64,000 nucleotides of DNA from Torymus aiolomorphi (lineage: Eukaryota > Arthropoda > Insecta > Hymenoptera > Torymidae). The stretch lies in contig CM070875.1 of assembly GCA_036365515.1 (NCBI GenBank), forward strand, positions 88,740,128 to 88,804,127, given 5' to 3'. The position numbers were made by a program, and so were the translations under genes. Within the stretch, counting starts at the first letter, position 1. Every line of letters begins with the position of its first letter. Shown piece after piece: positions 1 through 10,741 of this stretch. The notes below the pieces were generated by a model. That model did no database searches. It saw only the letters and a program-made list of their open reading frames with translations, and was not told where the DNA came from.

Positions 1-820
1 AGGTCAAACCAGAAGGAATTGCAGAAGGTGCTTGAAACCACGGACCCATGGGTATTCGGGGTCGCTGAACCCGTATCTGGGGTCGGTTTGCCCCGTTGGG
101 TCGACCCAAGGTCGTTCCAAGGTCAGCGGTGATTAGCCAGGTCCCAGGTCTGGGTTTTGATCCAGAAACGTTTGCACAAAAAATGTTTTTTAACGCGCTG
201 ATACACGAAATTCGATGTGGTGTCCAGATGATCGGAGTATAAGAACGTTGACCTTCAAATGACCTTCGGCTCACTTTTAACCCCGTATGTATCTTATACC
301 CCTGGAAAGGTAAGTTTTCCCGCATTTCTGCAACAAAAAGAGGGTTCCCATTCAAAAAATTCGACTTGACCTTTAAATGACCTTGAAAGTCAAGCCCAAG
401 GTCAAATTCATGGTCACCATCAGATGCTCCATTCGATTTGCGGAAACTTTCGTATGGAAAGTTTTTTCCCAACGCCCTTAGTTTCCATGCTTTGGACTGC
501 CCAAGATCAATTTGACCTCATTTTACCGACTTGACCTTGAAACGACCTCTAGATCACATTTGACCGCGTATGTGTCTTATATCGTTGGAAAGAGAATTTT
601 TCCCTCTTTCGGTTTGCGCAATAAAAAAGGAGGGTTCCCATTTAAAAATTCGACTTGACCTTCAAATGACCTTGAAGGTCAAGCCCAAGGTCAAATTTAA
701 GGTCACCATCAGATAGCCAGGGAAAAATCCTACATCTTTTGTATGAAACATTTTTTCCGAAAATGCATTCCCGCTGAGATAACTGGCCGTCCCGGAACTT
801 TTGACACACCCTGTATATAA
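1..820. repeat. Degenerate direct repeat rich in AAGGTCAA/TTGACCTT
   Basis: Two imperfect copies of a unit of about 290 bp run roughly from 250 and from 535. Each holds a 'TTCGACTTGACCTT' segment (near 360 and 650) followed by TTGAAGGTCAAGCCCAAGGTC-like sequence and 'GGTCACCATCAGAT'. The block ends in 'ACACCCTGTATATA' near 806-819, which resembles the end of a dispersed insect repeat. No coding potential is visible. The left edge of the window cuts the element, so its type is unknown. Confidence 0.6.
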
Positions 821-1189
821 AGTTTTACGTTGCGCCAGAGAATTTTTCTCTCCGGTATGATGGAATTTTAGGAATAAGAATTCTCACAAAATAAAAGTTG
901 AGACTGGATGAAGGATATTTACAAATAAATAATCAGAAAATTAAATTAAAACCAATATACGGAAACAACTTAAATACTAATTTTAACACAATTATCCAAA
1001 ATGCACGAAAAATGGACGAGACAACCAAGTAAAAAGTAACAACGGAACAGAAAAGATATCTTAGGAAAATGCCAAACCACATAAGTGAAAATAAAAAACT
1101 AGAGTCAACAATAAATGAAGGAAATCAACAAGAAATACAAACAAAAAAATTGATTGAAAACATAGAAAACTCACAAGGAAAGGATACTT
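821..1189. other. AT-rich stretch, nothing recognised
   Basis: A-rich on the plus strand, with no long open frame and no repeat partner seen elsewhere in the window. It separates the AAGGTCAA-rich block from the long-TIR transposon. Confidence 0.5.
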
Positions 1190-2165
1190 GGTGTCCACCT
1201 CCGATTTTCATGAAACTTCGCATATGAGTAAAGTGTCAAAAAATATTCGAGACGTATTTTTTTTTATCTGCGGAAAAACATATCTAAGAGGTGAAAGCCG
1301 CCCTTGAAGTTCACCCCCAAAAATCGTTTTTTTTTTAATATCTCAAGATGGAATCGGAATTTTTTAATGAAATCAACACCTATTTGTTTCTTATAAAAAG
1401 ACGAGTATTTGGGCACAGCTGTAATGTTAAGGGGTTGCACCCCCTATTTTTATGGGGGTAAATATAATTTTTTTCACCCTGTTTTTAAAATAAAAAAGTT
1501 TTGACGAGCCATATTTGATTAAAAAATGCCATGTTGTAAAGAAAATTGAAAATTATAGTTGACCTGTTTCGAGATTTAAAAATAAAAACACGTTGACGGG
1601 GTGAATTACCCCTAATTTAATTAATCACCTTTTTGTTCGTGCCTACCTCCGATTATCATGAAACTTTGCAACTGGTTAGAGTATCGAAAAATATTTGACA
1701 CGTATTTTTTTGTATCTGTGGATAAAGACATCTGGGGGTGAAAACCACCCTTAAAGTTCACCCCCAAAAACAGTTTTTTTTAATATCTCGAGATGGAATC
1801 GGAATTTTTTAATGAAACCGACACCTATTTGTTTCTTATAAAAAGACGAGTATTTGGACACAGCTTTAATGATAAGGGGTTGCACCCTCTATTTTTATGG
1901 GGGTAAATATAATTTTTTTCACCCTGTTTTTAAAATAACAAAGTTTTGACGAGCCATATTTGATTAAAAAATGCCATGTTGTAAAGAAACTTTAAAATTA
2001 TAGTTGACCTATTTCGAGGTTTAAAAAAAAACACATAGAAGGGGTGAGCTACCCCTACTTTAGTTATTTATCTTTTAGTGATTAAAAAAAATTGATCACT
2101 ACATTCTTTTTTATTTTTAATTTTGAGATGCTTATTTCAAACCATATTTTACGTGAAATACTAAA
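1190..2165 (+). repeat. Left inverted-repeat arm with two tandem subunits
   Basis: Two imperfect tandem copies with a period of about 447 bp begin at the CCTCCGATT(T/A)TCATGAAACTT segments near 1199 and 1646. Each holds a pair of short inverted G/C blocks (such as 'GGTTGCACCCCCTATTTTTA') that could fold locally. The second copy and the following ~100 bp are matched in inverted orientation at 16020-16605. The right arm has only one subunit, so the arms are asymmetric. Confidence 0.75.
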
Positions 2166-2560
2166 ATTGACTACTAAAATTTAATACATTAAATGAAAAT
2201 TTGCAAGAAAATTTTTATCGATTATTTTTTTTGTTTATGAAATTAATGATGAAATTATTTTTAAACAAAGAATTGTTCTGGGTAAAATCCTATTAAAAAT
2301 TCATCTTTTTTTACATTATATTAGGATAATATTTCATTTCCCGTATTGATACTTGTATTGTAGATGTATATAAAAATTTAAGTTTTTTTTATCAACGAAG
2401 GTTTCATTCTTACCGAAATATGCAATATAATTATAATTATATTAAATTTACATTACAATTTTCAATGTCATCGCGCTTCTACGAATATTTTTTTCACGAC
2501 GACATTTATAAAAATATTGGTAAGTTTATAGAACGTCATTGCCTCAAATAAAATTAAAAA
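2166..2560. other. AT-rich 5' non-coding part of the pogo-like element
   Basis: Lies between the left inverted repeat and the transposase start. No ORF or motif beyond AT-richness was seen. Confidence 0.4.
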
Positions 2561-2813
2561 ATGGCTATTAATCCACTGGTTGTAATATCTTTATTATCTA
2601 TAATCTGTAATCCTAACAATGTTAAAATCGAAGAATCACAAGCTAACGAACAAGAGATAACTTTATGTCCTGTAATAGAAAATATAATAAAGGAGAGTGT
2701 AAATTACAATTCACCTACAGAAGAAGGATATAATTTACTTTTTGAGGATGACTACAGTGATACACGTCCACAAGATATTGAAGAAGAGGATGAATTAAAT
2801 AAAGATTATGTAG
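2561..2813 (+). pseudogene. Pogo/Tigger-like transposase, N-terminal fragment
   Basis: An ATG at 2561 opens a frame of about 84 codons that is still open where the Gypsy-1 LTR begins at 2814. The fragment is hydrophilic and ends in an acidic stretch (I-E-E-E-D-E-L-N). The coding sense resumes directly after the 3' LTR at 14021, where the translation leads into a W-R-S-G-K-R segment typical of the region just before the DNA-binding domain of these transposases. I therefore read 2561-2813 and 14021-15365 as one gene cut by the retroelement. The N-terminal fragment has no diagnostic domain of its own; the assignment rests on position. Confidence 0.6.
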
Positions 2814-3676
2814 TGTAACACGATACGAGCTCCTGTTAATTTTTTTTTTGTTATTGCGCGAAATTGCGGAACGGCGAAAAAGCCCTCGACGCTTGGTTAC
2901 GTACACACATGTGCATGTAGCTCATGTAGCTTGTTTCTTTTTTTTTTGCCGAGGTACCGACGAATCGAGCAGACGACGCGCGCGAGCGTATCTGCGCCTA
3001 AGAGGCACCGGCGACGACGATGACGCTGAGAGAGAAAGAGAGAGAGAACAGACCTACCAGGCGAAAGCGACGGCCGCGAAGAAGGTCGAGCCACATGTTC
3101 GCGCGTTCACAAACGACGCACACGGTCAATTACAACTGTACGCCGGGTGTGAGCGCGCTCATGTGCGTTCGGCGGCTATGTTGCGTCGAAACGATGCGGA
3201 GAGTGGCTACGCCGATGACGTTGCGCTTGTGCGCCGCCACACTACACAAACACTTCCACTGACACATGTACACTACCACACACAAAACAACACCCGCGGC
3301 GCGAACGAAGAACGACGGCGAGCTGCACGACAGCCACGAGGCCGGCAGCCATGCATGATGACGCGTGTATAGAGCGGCGAGAGAGAAAGGCAGTGCGCAC
3401 CCAGCTGTGCACTGCACGCTAAGCGGCCCTAGAGTGAGAGAGAGGGAGAGACAGTGCAGCGGCGCTAGAGCGAGTGGAAAAGAGAGAGAGAAACACGGCC
3501 AACAGCGACCTGCGAGTTGCATCACCGCCCGTGCGTGTGTGCGTGTGTGTGGCGTATAGGGAGATGGCGCAGCGGCGCTAGTATGAGAGAGAGGGAGAGA
3601 AAACCAGCGACAGCCTGCGTGCTGAATACGGCCGGTGTGGACGAGGGGGGGGGGGCGATGCTAGCTACTGCCACGA

Positions 3677-3711
<35 letters not shown>

Positions 3712-4935
3712 GGAGAGGTACCGATAAAATGATCACCGCCCAAGTTAACTGGCGGAGGCGCGTATAGACTTAAGGTGCGCCGCCACTGTGCGCATGCTTA
3801 GCTCGGCCACCGATTTCGAATCGCGCGTGCAACAGGTGGCAGCAGCGGGAATCGGCCCGGCGAAAACCGGCGCATCCCACGTGACACCGCCCCTTGTCTA
3901 TCGCCTATATACCGCCGTAAGAGTGAGAAAGAGAGAACGGGCAAGGCTCATGAAGAAGACGGAAATCAGCAAAACGCTTACTTCATCTCGCCATTCGGTA
4001 GTATACAGTCGTCTCGAGCACTTGTGTAGAGAGAAAGTCGTTTTTTGTGTGAGAAATAAGGACAAATAGATAGTAGGGAGAAAAGTTACAGAGTGAGAGG
4101 AAATAGAGTAGTAATAGGAAAGTTACAGAGTGAGAGAGTAGGGACAGTTAGAGAGGAGATAGCCAGAGAGGAGCAAGAGCGCGGAAATTAGGTGAAGCGA
4201 AATGGTGTGCTGTGACACTCATATTGAAATCTGTCTACATTATTCGCTAGCTCTCACCGCCCTTTGTACGGTAAGAATCAAGTTACTATCGTCGGGTGGT
4301 TTCCTTTCCACCGCCCGACCCTACAATACAATACCATTATTGTTCTATCTTGCGAGCGGCTCCGGGCGCGGAGCAATAGTGGGGGTTTCTCTCTCGTGTG
4401 AGTGTACGTGTAGAGCGGTTTCGGCTATAGTGACGGCCATTTTGTGTCGAAATACTTAACGTTCAATTCTACTGCCCGTGTGCCCTGCCAGTGGTGGCGA
4501 ATAAATTGACATTATTTACTCGAGATTAACGTGAGTTTTCTTTTACCGGTTTGTGTGGCTTTGTTGTGTTGTTTTCTCGCGGATAGATTTTTATTCAAAT
4601 ATATCGCGTTCAATCAGAAGTCGCTGAGGGTTCCGACCGCCCCAGGTCGTCGTACACTGTACCACACCCGAAGAAGAGAGTCTCCCAGAAGCCGTGCAGC
4701 CGGAGTACATTACGCGTGAATCGTGACCTGGCGTCCCAAATAAATTTGGCCACGTAAATACGATAAATTGTTTTAAGGTGTTTTTATTAATTTTGTTTTA
4801 CAATAATCGTCGGAGTTAGTGATTAATTACCATAGCGGAAAGAGCAGAGTCGTGTTCGGTAGGGAAATCATAAAATCAAACCATCTGGGCCAGTATAAAT
4901 AGCGCGTAACGGGGAGAATTTCTCGCATTGTCACA
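2814..4935 (+). repeat. Gypsy-1 5' LTR (2122 bp)
   Basis: Begins TGTAACAC and ends TTGTCACA, matching 11723-14020 almost throughout, with scattered substitutions and small indels. It holds a GA microsatellite (about 3674-3718), a TATA-like CTATATAC near 3905, and AATAAA motifs near 4499 and 4738. At 2.1 kb it is long for a gypsy LTR, where a few hundred bases is usual. Confidence 0.9.
3890..3960 (+). promoter_or_regulatory. Candidate LTR promoter (TATA region)
   Basis: CGCCTATATACCGCCG is conserved in both LTRs (near 3902 and 13018). In a TG...CA LTR this would place U3/R near 3930, leaving about 1 kb of R-U5 with the AATAAA motifs. The start site itself cannot be read from sequence. Confidence 0.4.
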
Positions 4936-5918
4936 ATGGCGCTAGCACGTGGGGCCGGCAAGTAATCTGATTAAAAGCGAAAACGGAAATTCGGAAAATA
5001 GTTGCAACGCGGAGCGAGCCACGCGGGAGAGAGAGCGATTTTGTGAGTCGAGTCGATGCACACCAACATACGCGGATACTATTAATAATTATTTACATAT
5101 ATTTTGGAAATAATTTTAAAGTTAACTGCAATTGTGTGTGGAGAGGAGGGGGGGAGCCCAAGCGTTACACAGCAAATAGCGTGCTGTCGCGGTCAGCCAT
5201 TTTGAGAAGCGAATTCTCAAGGCAGGTTGAAATCAGGGGGTGTCCCGGCCTCCCTGAAAGCCATAATTTTGAATAAGGTGATAGTTTTTTGGTTTTCGAC
5301 GTGTCTCACCACCACCGGCCTTACTCACACCCCAGAATTAAGAGTGAAACATTTTTTGCGGGGTTGGCTTGCGCCTGGCAGAGGAAGCAGTGTAATTTCA
5401 TACTCGGCCGTCACATGGTAATACATTCTTTGTGCTATTTTAACCTTTTCAGAGTATAGAGGTAATGTCCAGATTATAAAATAAAATACATATATATCAT
5501 ACCATATAATAAATATATAAATAATCATAATAACCGGAATAGTTCAAAATCTCGAAATTGAAACACAGAGGACACCGCCCGGTGAGACATGATCGACGGG
5601 GAGGGCCCTTCTGGTTGTTTTTGTCGTTTCGCTGTTTCATGTCTAAACCCTTTCGCTGGCGTGCGAGTCCGTGAAGGAGAGTCAGAGTTTATTATTTTCT
5701 TTTTGCTCGTTTCGTCTCTTCGAGTTCGCGAACCTCTTCGAGCGATAGTCAAGGCGCTTTTGAGGCTGCCCGCGTGTACCTGGAGTTTTGAACACTACCG
5801 CCTATCTCCGCGTTGCGTCCGATTATTATTAGTTGTAACATTATTGGCGCGAACGAGTCGAGCAGCGGAAACGAAAAAAATTTAAACAAGAGAGAGGAGT
5901 CACCGCACCGAAGTCGAC
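4936..5918 (+). other. Gypsy-1 primer-binding site and 5' leader
   Basis: One base after the LTR end, TGGCGCTAGC starts with the TGG expected from pairing with a tRNA 3' CCA. The ~980 bp leader has no convincing ORF. It includes an AT-rich part around 5450-5530 and runs up to the Gag ATG at 5919. Confidence 0.55.
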
Positions 5919-7253
5919 ATGGAGACAGCCGACCACCAGAAAAGAATGAAGAAACTACTGAAGATCCGGGAAGTGAGAGCCATGAACCTGGAGATTCTGC
6001 GCCTAACGCCTCACCGGCTCAAAGCAACGCTAAAAGAAAAGCAATTGAACACGCGAGGGAACATCGGAGCACGCCAAGACCGCCTGTTAAGAGCCAGTAT
6101 GAGGGAAGCTAGGTTACAACCGGGCGAGATACCGGGGTACGAAGATGATCAACGAGAGAGATCCATCGACGACAGGGAGGCTAGTAGCGAAGAGGAACCG
6201 GCCGCGATGCGCAAGTCAAAGAGAGGACGAGGTAGGAAGCCGAAGGCGACCCAGGAAGAAACCGAGGGGAGCGCCACCACGATAGGCGATGAAGCCAAGG
6301 TACGCTCGCGTCTGAGCGAAATGGAGATCAACGAGATTTTAGGAATAGTGGAACCGGTTACATCAACATCGGGATTGTCAACGAGGGGAACGTCCACCGT
6401 CAGCTATACGACCGCCACCACGCCCACGGTGGAAATATCCACCGCCAGCGGAATAACCGCCTCAGTGAATCTACCACTTCCGGTGACTACCCTGGCCCGG
6501 CATGGTGACCAAAAGACCGTGCATGGATTGCCGCAATGCCTTCGCGTCTCCCCGGAATTACATAATTATTGGACAAGTAAAGCAAGAAGTTGGCAAATGA
6601 GTACGTTGGGGGTGCAGTACATGCGCACAATCACCACGCCTCGGAGAAACCTGCCGAAGGAGATAAACCCCGGACATGGAATCTCATCAACGCAACCGAG
6701 GCCAGTGACGCAGCCGCCCGTGATGGTTGCTGAAACATCGTCCGGAGGAGGAAGTTCGAAGCACAAATCAGTAGCGCCACCGGTCTGCACCTCAGAGTCG
6801 GTGAACGAGAGATTGTATACCGACGAGTGGAATAATGGAGAGGGTACGCCGAGCGAGGAAGATGAATTAGACCCACACACAAGCGCGAGGCTCACACACC
6901 TCGCCACACAACTTGCCACTAAGAAGGCACACGAAGGGACGAGTCTCGAGTCGAAGGACGAAGAAGCCACGCCAGCAACCTGCCAGAAAACCCGCCACAC
7001 CCCCCAGAGAAGAAACATTATCCCTCAAAGGCAGCTGATTCGGGAGGAATTCAGCGAGAAACGCAATCCCCTCGCCAAACCGCCTCGGGATATCTGGAGA
7101 CCCTATCCGGAGGAAGAAGAGAGAGCCACGCGTGGTTCCAAGCGACACCCACTGCCTGTTCAGAGGACCGGAGGATCTCAAATGAGCGAAAGCAGCGAGA
7201 GCGACTACGACAGTGAAAAAGACGAGGAGACACAACAGATGGGGACGAAGTAA
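5919..7253 (+). pseudogene. gag: Gypsy-1 Gag, N-terminal part with SAP-like motif
   Basis: A 444-codon frame from ATG 5919. Residues ~29-57 (L-T-P-H-R-L-K ... L-N-T-R-G-N ... R-L-L) resemble a SAP helix-extended-helix motif, with spaced leucines and a central T-x-G. The rest is low complexity, rich in S/T/E/R, with a K-R-G-R-G-R-K basic patch near residue 106. The frame stops at 7251-7253, before the capsid-like domain that follows in another frame. The N-terminus could be a matrix equivalent; the SAP reading is by eye only. Confidence 0.6.
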
Positions 7254-7352
7254 ACCACAATAAAGCCGAGTCAGTATGCTACTGAAGACGAGGGAGAAGG
7301 GAGGATAGACAATCACCAATCGAGGAAGACGCCCAAGCGTCCCCAGAAACCG

Positions 7353-8297
7353 TTGCGAAAGAAAAACACCGCGAAAGAAAGAAGAAGTCGCCAGAAGATC
7401 GAAAACGACGCCATCGTAAGCACCGCCCTTCTGAGAGCAGTTCGTCAAGCGAGAGTAGTGAGGATGACAGTTCCGAGAGCAGCGGAAGTAGTAGCGGGGA
7501 GAGCAGGCACCGTTCCACGTAGACGTCGCGACGCCAGTCGCGATTGGAAATGCCGGCGAGAGGTACAAGCCTGGCGAATACAATTCTCGAGAGAAGATAA
7601 AGAAGGGCCCGAAGAATTTTTAACAATGGTCTCCGCCTGGCGGAAGAAGTCAAGCATGTCAGATAGAGACTTGCTACGGGCCTTGCCGAGCGTGTTGGCC
7701 AAGAGTGCGTTGCGATGGTACCTTACGACGCAGGATGATATCACGTCATGGTACGCGTTCCAGAAAGAATTCCGGTTGCAGTTCATCGGAGCATTAGACA
7801 AGACAGACGTCGAGGAGGAACTGCACGCTCGTACTCAAGCCCAATGCGAAAACATCACTAACTTCCTGTCATGTTTCAGATACATAGTTGGTCATTTTAA
7901 ACGCCCAGCATCAGAGAAGAAGTTAGTAAAAATAGCCTATAAAAATCTCCTGCCCGAGTATCGGAATGCCCTTTTTGATAAACAGGTAACTTCGCTGCAG
8001 ATGATTAAGGACTATGGGGTGAAGCTAGAACGTCAGATGGAGATAGATCGGAGATATACGGCCCCGAAGTCAAGAGACAAAATGAAATTACCGGGAGCCG
8101 CGTTTGTAAAAAGTGGCCGTGCCATTAAAGGGGAGCAGCGTTGGAAATCGGAGAGGACACGAGTGCTAGTGACGAGGAAACTACCGCCCATGATCACGCG
8201 AAGAAGAGTAAGAAGGGCACGAAGGCGAAAAAGGCGAAAGGATACGAAGAAGTCGCCGCAGTGGGGGCAAAACCACACACAGTGGCACCGCCGATGA
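7353..8297 (+). pseudogene. gag: Gypsy-1 Gag, capsid-like domain
   Basis: The stretch W-R-I-Q-F-S-R-E-D...F-L-T-M-V followed by L-P-S-V-L-A-K-S-A-L-R-W-Y and W-Y-A-F-Q-K-E-F is the classic retrotransposon Gag capsid pattern (about 7560-8060). A second-half L-P-E-Y-R helix region follows. It is out of frame with the N-terminal Gag block, and the nucleocapsid part continues in a third frame from about 8141, so at least two frameshifts separate the Gag domains. The first codons are not a real start. Confidence 0.7.
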
Positions 8298-9154
8298 CAA
8301 CTCCACCGCCGCTGCCGCCGCAAGCAAGCGTTGGAGATACCCCACCACCAAGCAACGCCGCTACTTATGGGGGTGATGGCGGAAATCCACGACAAGGGAG
8401 GAAGAGAAATGACCGTGGACGAAATTACGGACCCCCAGCAGACGGGGGAGGACGTCGAAGGGACGATAGTTGCCGATTTATAGGAGCATGCTACATCTCC
8501 AAGGAGATAGGCCACCGAGCAAATACGTGCCCTCGGAGAGAGTACTATGCCTGTCATCAGGTAGGGCACATAGCACCCGATTGTCCCTCGAGACCGCCAC
8601 GACCGCCCGCGAACGTAGGATGCCAAGTCTGCGGCCAGCCAGGAGTGACGTTCGCTAACTGTCTAGGGTGTGTGCACAGAAGGGCCCAATTGGGAAACGG
8701 GCAGGTGGAGAGCCAGACCAGTCCCCTGGCTCTCCCCCCAATTCCCCCAGGGACAGCAGAAGCAATGAGACCAGAGGACGAGCAGGTGGTAGCCGAAGAG
8801 AAGACGAAGAAGGAAGCAGAGAGGGCAGAAGAAGAGAGGAAGAGAGAAGAAGTGCGAAGAGAAGGAGAGAAGAGGGCAGGAGAAGAGAGAGGAGTAGGGG
8901 AAAAAAGACAAAGAGCAGAATCAAGTGAGCCGAGAGACGTAGAAGTAGAAGGAAGAGAGAGCGCTGTTGTGCCCTTGCCGCGCACGCCGTCACCGACTGA
9001 AGGAGGAGACTTCGTCCGGGAGAACGCCGAGCTAACGGAGAGATGCAGCGAATCTTCGAGTAGGGGAAGGAGCCCGCAGCCAGCCAGCCTAGGAGTAGAC
9101 GGAGCAAGGAAGAATCCGTCGCTCACACCGCCAGGGGAGGGTGCGGCTCCATGA
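8141..9154 (+). pseudogene. gag: Gypsy-1 Gag, nucleocapsid with zinc knuckles
   Basis: Three cysteine clusters lie at about 8470-8670: a C-X5-C...G-H-X4-C motif; a knuckle (Y-Y-A-C-H-Q-V-G-H-I-A-P-D-C) in which a Tyr stands where the first Cys is expected; and C-Q-V-C-G-X8-C-L-G-C. They are followed by a long charged E/R/K-rich segment likely to form coiled coil (about residues 210-260). The knuckles would bind RNA during packaging. The Tyr-for-Cys change is a single-base type change. A ~231 bp segment of the tail is duplicated at 8952-9310. Confidence 0.7.
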
Positions 9155-9310
9155 GAAGCAGCCGATGAGGAGTGGGGGGGAAAGGGAGAGCGCTGTTGTG
9201 ACCTCTCCATGCACGCCATTATCACAAGAAAGAATAGATTTCGCCAGTTATAATGTCGAGCCAATCGAGGGATGCAGCGAACCTTGGAGCAGTCGGAAAT
9301 CGTCGCCAAA
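8952..9310 (+). repeat. Imperfect tandem duplication in the Gag tail (period ~231 bp)
   Basis: GAGAGCGCTGTTGTG occurs at 8955 and 9186, followed in both by a CACGCC(G/A)T segment and then, about 85 bases on, (A/G)GATGCAGCGAA near 9041 and 9271. The copies have diverged and lie in different frames. Confidence 0.65.
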
Positions 9311-9496
9311 TGGGGAGAGGGTCCACGGTCAGGCGGAGCTCCCTCCCGCAGCAGACGGAGTCGTGGACCTGGAAAAGGTGCGAGAAGAAGTTGAGAGGAT
9401 ACTCGCCAAGACAGAATGGGGAATGGAGTCCATGGAAGAGAAGGGAGAGGAGGAGACGAGCGAGGACTCTGCCCCCCCTGCCCGTGGAAGCCGGAA

Positions 9497-9830
9497 CTGA
9501 AGGTCAAGTAGCAGAAATGAGTAGCAGGAACCGCCCGTTCATTGAAATTATCCTGGGGGGTGAATCCTGTCGAGCAATGGTGCCGCCTGCGACAGTCCGC
9601 CACCACCGTGAAGAGTGTCATGGGGAAAACCAACCACATTGTGGGGGAGCTGCAAGTGAGTTTGGAGGTAGGAGGGTACCAGGAAATGTTGTCGTTCAAA
9701 GCCATCCGAGGGATAGAGCACGACTTGATCTTGGGGATGGACTTCATCGAGAAATTTGACGTCGAGGTGCGCCCAGCAAAAGGTGTGTGCAGAGCCAGAG
9801 AAGGAGATTGGTTTCCACTAGCGCACCGAG
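9497..9830 (+). pseudogene. pol: Gypsy-1 protease, active-site motif lost
   Basis: The N-terminal part reads R-P-F-I-E-I-I-L-G-G-E-S-C-R-A-M-V and should be followed by the catalytic D-(S/T)-G, but the sequence continues P-P-A-T-V: the Asp triad is missing (about 9579-9600). After a frame change the C-terminal half is clear, with D-L-I-L-G-M-D-F-I (about 9721-9748). The fold is recognisable but the copy should be inactive. The reverse transcriptase follows in the same reading direction. Confidence 0.7.
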
Positions 9831-9839
9831 GGGCCACTA

Positions 9840-10690
9840 ATAATAAAGTTCTGTACGCCGAGTGTACCGGAATCTCGGAGCTGAAGGAGGAGGAGCGAGT
9901 CGCCGTGGAAAAACTCGTGGAGAAAATATTAAGTTCCGCCCAGTTCGCCCCCGGGTTGACCGATTTGACAGAACATCACATCCGCGTGACAGACCCTACG
10001 CCCATTAAGGAGAAGCCCCGGCGGAAATCACCGAAGATATTAGGAATGGCCCAAGAAGAGGTGAGGAGGATGTACGCAGAGGGAATTATCGAGCGCTCAG
10101 CTAGCGATTATAGCAGTGCCCTGGTAATTATACGCAAAAGAGATGGGGGGCACCGGCCGTGCATCGACTACCGCCCATTAAACCAAGATTTAGGGGCGTG
10201 GGGTTTATTATCCGACGCCTATCCGTTACCGAAAATGGATTCGGTCAAAAATCGACCTGAAAGCCGCCTACCATCAAATACCGCTGTCACCGGATAGCAA
10301 GAAATACACCGCCTTTGCTGTACCAGATTCAGGGCTATGGCAGTTCAAACGGATGCCATTTGGACTCACAAACGCCCCCATGACTTTCCAGCGCCTCATC
10401 GACGCCCTGCTGGGCACAGAGTTAGAACCGTATGTATTTGGCTGCCTCGACGACATCATCGTTGCCACCGAAACGTTTGAGGAGCATGTGAAATGGGTCG
10501 AAGTTGTGCTGAAGACATTGGTAGACGCCCGCCTGAAGATCAACATCAACAAGTGCGAGTTTTGTTGCTCCCGAGTGACCTACCTGGGGTTTTTACTCAA
10601 CCATGAAGACCTCCGCCCAGCCCAGAACGCGCCGCAGCCCTCCTGAAACTACCCTACGCCCACGAACTTACGCCAGTTAAGGTCAAGCCC
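9840..10690 (+). pseudogene. pol: Gypsy-1 reverse transcriptase, truncated
   Basis: RT motifs in order: E-G-I-I-E-R-S-x-S-D-Y-S-S (10080-10115), R-P-C-I-D-Y-R-P-L-N, A-Y-P-L-P-K-M-D; after a frame break near 10246, K-I-D-L-K-A-A-Y-H-Q-I-P-L (first catalytic Asp); then M-P-F-G-L-T-N-A-P from 10353 and C-L-D-D-I-I-V (10442-10462), where Cys replaces the usual Tyr of Y-x-D-D. The thumb start is present in shifted frames to about 10690. RNase H and integrase do not follow. Small deletions at 10246 and frame shifts after 10620 mark it as dead. Confidence 0.8.
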
Positions 10691-10741
10691 GAGGCCCATC
10701 AAGCTCAATGGTGTGATTTTCGATGAGCTGAAGCCGGTGCG

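Noticed and set aside
2848..3743. Several overlapping 60-170 codon frames on both strands
   Set aside because: They lie wholly inside the Gypsy-1 LTR, are Arg/Glu or Ser/Leu shadows of GA-rich DNA, and differ between the two LTR copies.
8557..9837. 426-codon minus-strand frame
   Set aside because: Antisense to Gag/protease, Ser/Pro/Leu-rich, no domain; a shadow of purine-rich coding DNA.
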